64,000 bases of DNA from Amycolatopsis rubida (GTDB lineage: Bacteria > Actinomycetota > Actinomycetes > Mycobacteriales > Pseudonocardiaceae): assembly GCF_900115345.1 (NCBI RefSeq), contig NZ_FOWC01000006.1:476870-540869 (forward strand). The letters are read 5' to 3'. The notes beneath the pieces were generated by a model that searched no databases, was not told where the DNA came from, and saw only the letters and a program-made list of their open reading frames with translations. Numbering within the stretch: the first letter of the stretch is position 1; each line of letters opens with the position of its first letter. Positions 57,596 through 64,000 of this stretch are shown here, in pieces. The translations under genes were made by a program, and so were the position numbers.

Positions 57596-59389
57596 ATGTC
57601 AGAGAACACGTTGACCGGCGGCCAGATGATCGTCGACGGGTTGATCCGCCAGGGCGTGGAAGTGGTCTTCGCCGTGCCCGGCCACGGCAACACCGCGCTG
57701 CTCGACGCGTTCGTGGACCGCGAAGACGAGATCACCGTCATCCAGGCCATGCACGAGCAAGGCGCTTCGCACATGGCGGACGGGTACTACCGCGCATCCG
57801 GGAAGATCGCCGCGGTCTGCACGTCGATCGGCCCAGGCGCTACGAACACCGTGACCGGCATCGCCACCGCGTTCTCCGATTCGCAGCCGCAGATCGTGCT
57901 GACCGGATCGGTGCACACCTACCTCGAGAACCGCGGCGTGCTACAGGAAATCGACCGGCCGCACGGTTCGAACTGGGGCGCGGTCATCGAGCCGATCGTG
58001 AAGCGATGGTGGCGTCCGGTGACGCTCGGCCAGATCCCGCGCGTGATCTCGCAGGCGTTCACCACCCTGCGCGAAGGACGCCGCGGCCCAGTGCTGCTCG
58101 ATGTGCCACAGGACTTGCAGGCGGAAGCCGGAAACTACGAACCGGTCGAGGGTGCGCCGATCGACCTTCCCCGGCCCACCGGCGACATCGAGGCCGTGCG
58201 GCAGGCGGCCGAGCTGCTGCGGTCCGCGAAACGGCCGGTGGTCCTGGCCGGGGGCGGTGTGATCGCCGCAGAAGCGAGCAGAGAACTCATCGCGGTCGCG
58301 GAACGGCTCGGCGCCCCGGTCACCCACACGTTCATGGGCAAGGGCGCGGTTCCCGCGGACCACGACCTCTACGCGTGGCCGTGCGGCGACCTCGGCTCGA
58401 TCCCCGGCAACGGCGTGACGAAGCGGGCGGACGTCATCCTCGCGGTGGGCACGCGGTTCAGCGACCGGATCACCTCGTCCTACCGCAAGGGCGTCACGTT
58501 CACCTTCCCGGAAACGAAGCTCGTCCACATCGACATCGACGCCTTCGAGATCGGCCGCAACTACAAGGCCGACGTGGGGATCGTCGGGGACGCCAAGTCC
58601 ACGCTCGCGACGCTCGCCGCGGAACTCGGCGCCGCCGAAGGGGATTACCGGGAGACCGCCTACTTCGCGGAACTGCAGTTCCTGAAGAAGGAATGGGAGG
58701 AGTACCTGCGGCCCGCACGCGAGGCCGACGTGCGGCCGGTCACCAACTCCCGCGCCATGGTCCAAATCCGGGAAGCGCTGCCGCGCGACGCGGTCTGGGT
58801 CACCGACTCCAGCAACCCGGCGAACGGCGCCTTCAACGAGTTCCCGATCTTCGAGCCGAGGACCAACATCGTCGCCGGCGGTTTCTCCGGCATCGGATTC
58901 GGGCTGCCCGCCGCGATCGGCGCCCAGATCGGCGCACCCGGCCAGCAGGTGGTCGCCTACATCGGCGACGGCAGCCTGCTGCAGACCGGAACCGAACTGG
59001 CGGTCGCCGCCCAGCTCGGCGTCCCGGTCCTCGTGATCGTGATGAACAACGGCGGCTGGGAGGCGATCAAGGACCTGCAGAGCAACCTCTTCGGCGAGGA
59101 CCGCGACATCATCACGCAGTGGAAGACCCCGGACGGCAAACCGTATTTCGCCGACGTGGTCGGCTTCGCCGAGTCACTGGGCGTGCCCGGCGAGCGGGTC
59201 GAGGATCCCGACGGCGTCCGCGCGGCGGTCGAGCGGGGACTCGCCGCCACCGGGCCGTACGTGGTGGAGGTGTTGAGCGCGAACGCCTTGCCCTGGAGCA
59301 AGCTGCACGAGACGGGATGGTGGGACATCACGGTGCCGGCCTACCTCGGGGCGAAGCGCGACGCGTACGTGGCCGGCCGCGGCTTCTGA
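57596..59389 (+). CDS. Thiamine diphosphate-dependent enzyme (acetolactate synthase-like)
   Basis: 597 residues; ATG with AGGAGAAC upstream. Catalytic Glu54 in IQAMHEQGASHMADGYYR, central domain GGGVIAAEASRELIAVAERL, and the ThDP/Mg motif GDGS (457-460) ending at Asn484-Asn485 (VMNNGGWEAIK). Overall layout is of the acetohydroxyacid synthase/glyoxylate carboligase/oxalyl-CoA decarboxylase superfamily; there is no small regulatory subunit or ilvC nearby, so not a biosynthetic AHAS. The sequence RPHGSNWGAVIEPIVKRWWR is unusual. Presumed role: decarboxylation or carbon-carbon cleavage of the 2-oxo product of the GMC or HisD-like enzyme. Confidence 0.86.
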   Translation: MSENTLTGGQMIVDGLIRQGVEVVFAVPGHGNTALLDAFVDREDEITVIQAMHEQGASHMADGYYRASGKIAAVCTSIGPGATNTVTGIATAFSDSQPQIVLTGSVHTYLENRGVLQEIDRPHGSNWGAVIEPIVKRWWRPVTLGQIPRVISQAFTTLREGRRGPVLLDVPQDLQAEAGNYEPVEGAPIDLPRPTGDIEAVRQAAELLRSAKRPVVLAGGGVIAAEASRELIAVAERLGAPVTHTFMGKGAVPADHDLYAWPCGDLGSIPGNGVTKRADVILAVGTRFSDRITSSYRKGVTFTFPETKLVHIDIDAFEIGRNYKADVGIVGDAKSTLATLAAELGAAEGDYRETAYFAELQFLKKEWEEYLRPAREADVRPVTNSRAMVQIREALPRDAVWVTDSSNPANGAFNEFPIFEPRTNIVAGGFSGIGFGLPAAIGAQIGAPGQQVVAYIGDGSLLQTGTELAVAAQLGVPVLVIVMNNGGWEAIKDLQSNLFGEDRDIITQWKTPDGKPYFADVVGFAESLGVPGERVEDPDGVRAAVERGLAATGPYVVEVLSANALPWSKLHETGWWDITVPAYLGAKRDAYVAGRGF

Positions 59390-59415
59390 AGCTTTCCATC
59401 GACGGGAGAACGATC

Positions 59416-60078
59416 ATGACACGCGTGCTCTACCTCTACGGAGGATGGCCGGGCCACAACCCGTACGGCGTGGGCGAATGGGCGACTGCCACCCTGGAGG
59501 GGCTCGGCTTCGACGTCGAAGAGTCGAACGACATCTTCGCGCTCGACCAGGATCTCACCGGCTACGACCTGATCGTCAACAACTGGAACAACGCCCTGCT
59601 GAGCGAGACATTGACACCCTCGCAAGAGTCGCACTTGCTGGGCGCGGTCGAAGCAGGAACCGGATTCGTGGCGTGGCACGGCGGCGGCGCGGCGTTCCGC
59701 GGCAGCGTGATGTACCACCTGATGCTCGGCGCGGATGTCTTCTACCACCCGGCGGGGGAGGGGGTGCGCCATCCGTATCCGTTGTACGTCGTCGACGGCG
59801 AGCACCCGGTCACCGCCGGCGTGACGGACTTCGACGCGGCGAGCGAGCAGTACTACATGAACGTCGACCCGAGGAATCACGTGCTGCTGGAGACCGTTTT
59901 CGACGGCGAGCACATGCCTTGGCTGGCCGGGCAGCGGATGCCGCAGGCGTGGACGAAGGAGTGGGGAGCGGGGCGCGTCTTCTACAGCGCGCTGGGCCAC
60001 TACCTGGAAGATTTGACCGCGCCGCCGGTCGAACGCCTCATGCGGCAAGCATTCCAGTGGGCCCGGCGGGACCGCTGA
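59416..60078 (+). CDS. ThuA-like domain protein
   Basis: 220 residues; ATG with GGGAGAA upstream. Flavodoxin/GATase-like start RVLYLYGGWPGHNPYGVGEW, then YDLIVNNWNNALLSETLTPS, the GFVAWHGGGAAFRGSVMYHL motif and GRVFYSALGHYLEDL at the end, all features of PF06283 (ThuA). ThuA proteins accompany sugar catabolism, especially 3-keto-glycoside pathways with dehydrogenases, but their reaction is not settled. It is the last gene of the HisD-like/GMC/ThDP operon and convergent with a LysR gene 8 bases away. In this setting it may be an isomerase or hydrolase of the oxidised intermediate. Confidence 0.84.
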   Translation: MTRVLYLYGGWPGHNPYGVGEWATATLEGLGFDVEESNDIFALDQDLTGYDLIVNNWNNALLSETLTPSQESHLLGAVEAGTGFVAWHGGGAAFRGSVMYHLMLGADVFYHPAGEGVRHPYPLYVVDGEHPVTAGVTDFDAASEQYYMNVDPRNHVLLETVFDGEHMPWLAGQRMPQAWTKEWGAGRVFYSALGHYLEDLTAPPVERLMRQAFQWARRDR

Positions 60079-60085
60079 CCCGCGG

Positions 60086-61072
60086 CTACGCGACCTCGAC
60101 GCTTTCGTTGACCCCCAAGAAGTTCCGGATCGCGGTCTCGTCGGCGCCGGGGAGCAGCGAGACCGTCGGCAGCGCGGCGGCGTGCCCGAGCAGCGTACGG
60201 ACGGCCAGCAGCGCGATTTCCCGGGTCGCGGACGACAACGGCTGGTCCGGCCGCTTGATCAACGCCAAGGTGTCGTACAGCGGCTCCGCGAAGGGGCGGA
60301 CGGTGAGGCCGCGGGATTCCACCTGGGAGCGCAAGGCCGCGCCGCACACGACGGTGCCGCCGAAACCCTCTGCGACCAGATCCAGCGCGTCCGTCAGATA
60401 CTCCACTTCGATGTGCGGCTCGACAGCCAGACCCGCCACGGCGGCACGGTGCGCGAGCTGCCGCCGGGCCGGATCGAGGTCGCGGTAGTGGGCGTCGTAG
60501 AGGACCAGCGGCCGGCGGCAGAAGTCGGCGATGGCCATCGGCTCGCCGGAATCGGCACTGTCGGAGGACGCGTAGAACACCTCGTCGCGCGCGACTTGCA
60601 GGATGCCGAGGTCGTCCTCGTCGATGGGCAGCGTGACCAGCCCGGCCTCGAGGTCGAGGTTGCGGACGTCCTCGCCGGTCTCGGAACTGTTCTGGCCGAC
60701 CAGGCGCAGCCGGACGTTCGGGTAGGTGCGGTGAAAGGTCGCCGCCAAATCGGACCCGATGTAGTACGGGCTGTTGCGAAGCAGCCCGAACGCGGCGCTG
60801 CCGCCTTCGAGCGTCTTCAGGGACCGGACGGCGGCCGCGCCGTTGTGAGCGGCTTCGATGGCATGTTTCGCGTACGGGTACAGCTCCTGGCCGGCCGCAG
60901 TGAGCTTCAAGGCCCGCCGATGCCGGACGAAGAGCACCTCGCCGAGTTCGGACTCCAACCGCTGGATGAGGTCCGAGACGCCCGGCTGGGTAAGGCCGAG
61001 CTCCTTGGCTGCCGCGGTGAACGACCTGAGACGCACCGCGCACGCGAACGCCATCAACTGGTTGAGAGTCAT
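60086..61072 (-). CDS. LysR-family transcriptional regulator
   Basis: 328 residues. Helix-turn-helix NQLMAFACAVRLRSFTAAAK and LTQPGVSDLIQRLESELGEV, followed by the effector domain with EYLTDALDLVAEGFGGTVVC. It is convergent with the ThuA gene, only 7 bases separating the stops, and is the only regulator in the module. Likely controls the operon that begins at 53060, possibly through the inverted repeat at 52979, though LysR genes usually act on adjacent divergent promoters. Confidence 0.87.
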   Translation of the reverse strand: MTLNQLMAFACAVRLRSFTAAAKELGLTQPGVSDLIQRLESELGEVLFVRHRRALKLTAAGQELYPYAKHAIEAAHNGAAAVRSLKTLEGGSAAFGLLRNSPYYIGSDLAATFHRTYPNVRLRLVGQNSSETGEDVRNLDLEAGLVTLPIDEDDLGILQVARDEVFYASSDSADSGEPMAIADFCRRPLVLYDAHYRDLDPARRQLAHRAAVAGLAVEPHIEVEYLTDALDLVAEGFGGTVVCGAALRSQVESRGLTVRPFAEPLYDTLALIKRPDQPLSSATREIALLAVRTLLGHAAALPTVSLLPGADETAIRNFLGVNESVEVA

Positions 61073-61396
61073 GAGTCAATCTTATGGATTTGGCCCGTAA
61101 TCGCCAGTACTGAGGTGGGTCGGTCATGGGAAGCGCAGGAAACCCCGGCAACCGAGCTCCGCAGTGCGACCGGAAGCGATGGCCCGGAACCCGCACGACA
61201 GCAGCTCTCGGGCGCGGACTGGTCTGGCGGTGGATGGCAAGCGGCCGCCCCTGCCTGAGCGTCCGCGACTCGCGACACGCGACCCGAGGCGCAAAGCGGA
61301 ACTCGGAGTCGCTGGAGGCGAGGAGAAGCCGTCGAGGCGGCTCGAGCCGGGCAGGTCGCGATGACCGAGACCTGGGCCGGGGCCGGCACGGACGAG
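61073..61396. other. Intergenic stretch without recognised gene
   Basis: Holds the promoter region of the minus-strand LysR gene. Small open frames have no family features. Nothing else seen. Confidence 0.4.
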
Positions 61397-61901
61397 TCAG
61401 TTCGGCTTTACCGGGATGTACGTGTCGGCGACGTCCAGCCCGCGAAGAAGAGGAGCAACGAGTCGCTCGGCTATTTCGCGCGGGGTCTCGACGAGCTGAC
61501 CAGTGGATGCAGAGGTCACGCGCACGTAGTCATCTCTGCTGTACGGATGCGCGTACCAGCCCATTCCGGGACTCATCTTGTCGGCCGCAAGTACGTTGCG
61601 CATCCGGTCGACGCGGAGCCCCAGTCGCCACTGACCCTGGTAAGCAGCGTGCTCGTCACCCAATTGCCCAGCTAGCGCCAGGAACGTGTGCGTGAGCCCC
61701 AGAACGACCGCCGGCACCACGACGGGTGCTGGGTCGCTGGGAGGATAGCTCTGCTTCTGCCACGGGAACGTGCCGCGACCGCAGGTGAGACGCAGGCCGC
61801 CATCCTCTCGGACGACGAGGTCCACTAAAGACGGTTCGTAGGTTTCGTAAGTCGGGCTGTAGGTGGTGAACGCGTGGCCATCGGCTCGAGTGATCCGGTT
61901 C
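61397..61901 (-). pseudogene. C-terminal part of an AlbA_2/Schlafen-like protein cut by IS256
   Basis: About 168 residues on the minus strand, ending at a TGA/TCA at 61397, read TFPWQKQSYPPSDPAPVVVP, then WRLGLRVDRMRNVLAADKMS and YVRVTSASTGQLVETPREIA to RGLDVADTYIPV. This resembles the C-terminal region of actinobacterial AlbA_2 (Schlafen-like) DNA-binding/ATP-binding proteins. The coding sequence stops abruptly at the left inverted repeat of the IS256 element (61902); the N-terminal part is not found on the other side. The identification is modest. Confidence 0.5.
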
Positions 61902-61928
61902 GGGACTGTAAGACGTTCGGTGTAACTC
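61902..61928 (+). repeat. Left inverted repeat of IS256 element
   Basis: GGGACTGTAAGACG followed by TTCGGTGTAACTC. Pairs with 63250-63276 in inverted orientation, 22 of 27 positions. Confidence 0.75.
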
Positions 61929-61949
61929 CCGATGATGGAAGTGCACCTG

Positions 61950-63235
61950 ATGACCGACATGTTGTCCGGTGTGGAGAACGCTGAGGGCTCGAAGCCCGAG
62001 ACGGGTTGGGACGGCCTGGATGGCCAGCTCGTCGAGCGGTTGGTGAGTCGTGCCAGGGCTGGTGGGTTGAAGCTGACCGGTGAGGGCGGGGTGCTGCAGC
62101 AGGTGACCAAGCGGATGCTGGAGTCCGCGGTGGACGGCGAGATCACCGATCACTGGGGTTATGACAAGCACGACCCGGCCGGCCGCGGGACCGGCAACTG
62201 ACGGAACGGCGCCCGCTCCAAGACTGTCCTGACCGACGTCGGGCCGGTGAAGGTCGACGTGCCGCGGGACCGGGACGCGAGCTTCGAGCCGAAGATCGTG
62301 GCGAAGCGGCAGAAGTGCTTGACCGGGGTCGACGAGATGGTGATCTCCTTGGCTGCCAAGGGATTGACCACCGGGGAGAGCTCCGCTCACCTGCCCGAGG
62401 TCTATGGTGTCGCGGCAGACCATTTCCCCCATCACCGGCAAGGTGGTCGAGGGCATGGTCGAGTGGCAGAACCGGCCGCCGGACCCGGTCTATCCGGTGA
62501 TCTTCATCGACGCGATCCACGTGAAGATCCGCGACGGGCAGGTCGCCAACCGGCCGATCTGCGTCGCGTTGGCGGTGACCTGCGAGGGCCGCCGCGACAT
62601 TCTCGGCTTGTGGGCCGGCGACGGCGGCGAGGGAGCCGAGTACTGGCTGCATGTGCTCACCGAGTCGAAGAACCGTGGCGTGGCCGATGTGCTCATGGTC
62701 GTCTGCGACGGCCTGACCGGCCTGCCCGACGCGATCAACACCGTCTGACCGGCCACGATCACTCAGACCTGCGTGGTGCGTTTGCTGCGCAACAGCTTCC
62801 GCTACGCGGGCCGTCAGCACTGGGACGCGATCGCCAAGGCCCTCAAACCGGTCTGCACCGCGCCGGCCGAGGCCGCCGCGCGCGAGCGGTGCGCCGAGTT
62901 CGCCGAGACCTGGGGCGCCCGGTATCCGGCGATCGTGCGGTTACGGGACACCACCTGGCCCGAGTTCGTGCCGTTCCTCGCGTTCGACCCGGAGAACCGC
63001 CGGGTGATCTGCTCCACCAACGCCATCGAGAGCGTCAACGCCCGCATCCGCCGCACCGTGAAAGCCCGCGGCCACTTCCGCAGGCGAGCAAGCCGCGCTC
63101 AAGTGCGTCTACATGGCGATCACGAGCCCCGACCCCACCGGCACCGGCCGCAAACGCCGGACCATACGCCGGAAACCCGCCTCGAACGCCTTCGAGATCG
63201 CCTTCAACGGCCGCCTGGCCGCCGGACACAAGTAG
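61950..63235 (+). pseudogene. IS256-family transposase, two nonsense codons and two frameshifts
   Basis: From ATG 61950 the frame encodes the N-terminal segment (QLVERLVSRARAGGLKLTGE, then GEITDHWGYDKHDPAGRG) to a TGA at 62199-62201, where Ser is expected in G-N-S-R-N-G. The frame continues (PRDRDASFEPKIVAKRQKCL) to a frameshift near 62405-62411. The next segment VIFIDAIHVKIRDGQVANRP holds the first catalytic Asp; VVCDGLTGLPDAI holds the second. A TGA at 62746-62748 replaces Trp. After it VRLLRNSFRYAGRQHWDAIA runs on to CSTNAIESVNARIRR with the catalytic Glu. A last frameshift near 63085 is followed by EQAALKCVYMAITSPDPTGT to a TAG at 63233-63235. Inactive, but a possible substrate for transposase in trans. 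Confidence 0.85.
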
Positions 63236-63249
63236 TTCCCCTTCAACCC

Positions 63250-63276
63250 GAGTTACACCGCTCGTTTGACAGACCC
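63250..63276 (-). repeat. Right inverted repeat of IS256 element
   Basis: Read on the minus strand GGGTCTGTCAAACG then AGCGGTGTAACTC, the partner of the left repeat. Confidence 0.75.
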
Positions 63277-63528
63277 CGGCGCTGGCTGGGGCACGCGCTG
63301 GTTGGCCAGTGCGGCGTCGGTGGTGAGCTGGGCAGTGGACATGCCGGGTTTCTGCTTGGGCGCGGCTCCTGCGGAAGAAGCGGTGCTGGGAGAGGTGAGG
63401 TTGTTGGTGTAGAGGAACTTGTCGCAGGCGGCGACGAAGGGCTGGGGTGTTTTGCGTTTGCCGAATCCGTACGCGGTGAGGCCGGATCCGCGCGGGCGTG
63501 CGGCGAGGCGGGTGAAGTCTCTGTCGCT
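63277..63528 (-). pseudogene. NYN-domain (LabA-like) protein fragment
   Basis: The minus strand encodes SSDRDFTRLAARPRGSGLTA, then YGFGKRKTPQPFVAACDKFL and YTNNL. This is the C-terminal half of a NYN/PIN-like RNase domain of the LabA family (S-D-x-D-F-x-x-L, Y-G-F-G-x-x-K-T-P, C-x-K-F-x-Y). The first catalytic Asp half upstream is absent, and the tail runs into the IS256 right end. So it is truncated on both sides. Confidence 0.6.
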
Positions 63529-63663
63529 GGATGTCGGCGGACAGTGAAAGATCCCCATCGGCGGCCAGCCATCGCCCCGCTCGTGGCCGGGGAGTTCCCC
63601 GCGGACGGCCAGGCATCTCCCCGGTGACGTGTCCGTTTCGTCGTGCGGCAAGGCTCGCGCGAT

Positions 63664-63909
63664 GTGAAGACCAGCAGGGAGATCCTCGAGGCGTATGACC
63701 TCACGGGGAGCTACCGGGCAGCGGCGGCGCTGGCCGGGTGCGACCACCACACGGTGGCGCGGTATGTCGCGTTGCGGGCTGCCGGGGACAGCCCGGTCGA
63801 GCGGGAACACCGGGCGCGGCCGATCGACGAGTACCTGCCGAAAATCGAGGAGCTGGTGGTGCGCTCCAACGGCAAGGTCCGCGCGGACGTGGTCCACAAG
63901 CGGTACTAG
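63664..63909 (+). mobile_element. IS21-family IstA transposase, N-terminal fragment
   Basis: From GTG 63664 the peptide is KTSREILEAYDLTGSYRAAA, then AGCDHHTVARYVALRAAG and IEELVVRSNGKVRADVVHK, the helix-turn-helix start of an IS21-family IstA. It ends after 81 codons at a TAG at 63907-63909, directly where an IS630-type end begins, so the IS21 gene was interrupted by that insertion. Confidence 0.75.
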
Positions 63910-64000
63910 TGTCCTGCGCCGGAAATTCGTCGGCAGAAGTTCGCCAGTGACTCAAGGATCTCTGCGGCGGTCTTGGTCCAGATGAAGGGCCTGGGGTTTT
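63906..64000 (-). mobile_element. IS630-family transposase C-terminus, cut by window end
   Basis: On the minus strand the frame entering from 64000 reads NPRPFIWTKTAAEILESLAN then FCRRISGAGH and stops at 63906-63908. The P-F-x-W-T-K-T-A-x-E-I-L block with the final R-x-S-G-A-G-H is the usual end of actinobacterial IS630-type transposases. It lies in inverted orientation to the interrupted IS21 gene; the joint contains a TA, the usual IS630 target. Confidence 0.7.

Larger units (their letters stand above)
61902..63276 (+). mobile_element. IS256-family (Mutator) insertion sequence, complete ends, defective
   Basis: A 1375-bp element. Terminal 27-bp inverted repeats at 61902-61928 and 63250-63276 match at 22 of 27 positions; the inner part CGGTGTAACTC is identical. 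Between them lies one IS256-type transposase reading frame with several lesions. The flanks (TGATCCGGTTC left, CGGCGCTGG right) show no target duplication, so the DNA on one side was probably deleted or rearranged after insertion. Confidence 0.8.

Noticed and set aside
57596..59389. Acetolactate synthase of branched-chain amino acid biosynthesis
   Set aside because: No small subunit, ketol-acid reductoisomerase or dehydratase nearby; operon context is catabolic.
1..64000. CRISPR arrays, tRNA or rRNA genes, riboswitches
   Set aside because: No regularly spaced repeats, cloverleaf-like sequences or known riboswitch cores were noticed on reading; a dedicated covariance-model scan was not possible.

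Overview
The window is very GC-rich. It has many GTG starts and ATGA/GTGA start-stop overlaps, NDMA-type alcohol dehydrogenases, IS21/IS630/IS256/ISL3 remnants and large catabolic operons. Together these point to a filamentous actinomycete of the Pseudonocardiales, most like Amycolatopsis. The setting looks like the accessory arm of a large chromosome: dense catabolic modules, each with its own regulator, separated by decayed DNA. No rRNA, tRNA, CRISPR array or replication origin was seen.

Layout. 1-3575 is decayed DNA: the tail of a flavin monooxygenase, a start-less SUKH-4 immunity gene, and DUF1508, TAP-type hydrolase and IS3 fragments. 3576-6761 is a large secreted S8 (subtilisin-like) protein that appears to have lost its catalytic serine. 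7136-15564 is a complete trans-4-hydroxy-L-proline catabolic operon: XRE-cupin regulator, three-subunit D-hydroxyproline dehydrogenase, deaminase, epimerase, permease and semialdehyde dehydrogenase. Three copies of one palindrome flank the regulator and the first enzyme gene. 16405-17924 is a divergent dehydrogenase/MarR pair with three copies of a 19-bp motif between them. 17925-19576 is decayed again (ISL3 and SDR remnants). 19577-25647 is a LysR regulator, an amino-acid ABC transporter, a MalY-type PLP enzyme and an FAD amino-acid oxidase. 25663-27437 holds broken genes. 27744-31952 is an AraC regulator and two MFS transporters around another gene fragment.

32130-41359 is an acyl-CoA catabolic operon: methylacyl-CoA racemase, acyl-CoA dehydrogenase, MaoC hydratase, thiolase-like protein without its cysteine plus a DUF35 partner, two family III CoA-transferases, a PaaK-like ligase and LysR. 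The likely logic is activation, alpha,beta-dehydrogenation, hydration, then retro-aldol cleavage of a branched or cyclic acyl-CoA. 41518-48467 continues with a tiny leader peptide, two NDMA-type alcohol dehydrogenases, an MBL hydrolase, an esterase, an SDR without its catalytic Tyr/Lys, a cysteine hydrolase and an aldehyde dehydrogenase. 49135-52869 is LysR, an iron alcohol dehydrogenase and a methylmalonate-semialdehyde-type dehydrogenase.

53060-61072 is the most unusual module: an APC permease behind a perfect inverted repeat, a HisD-fold dehydrogenase away from any histidine genes, a GMC oxidoreductase, a ThDP enzyme, a ThuA-domain protein and LysR. It reads as an uncharacterised route for a hydroxylated, probably nitrogen-containing substrate. 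61397-64000 is an insertion-sequence scar: a broken IS256 with both inverted repeats, flanked by two truncated genes, then an IS21 fragment interrupted by an IS630 element running off the end.
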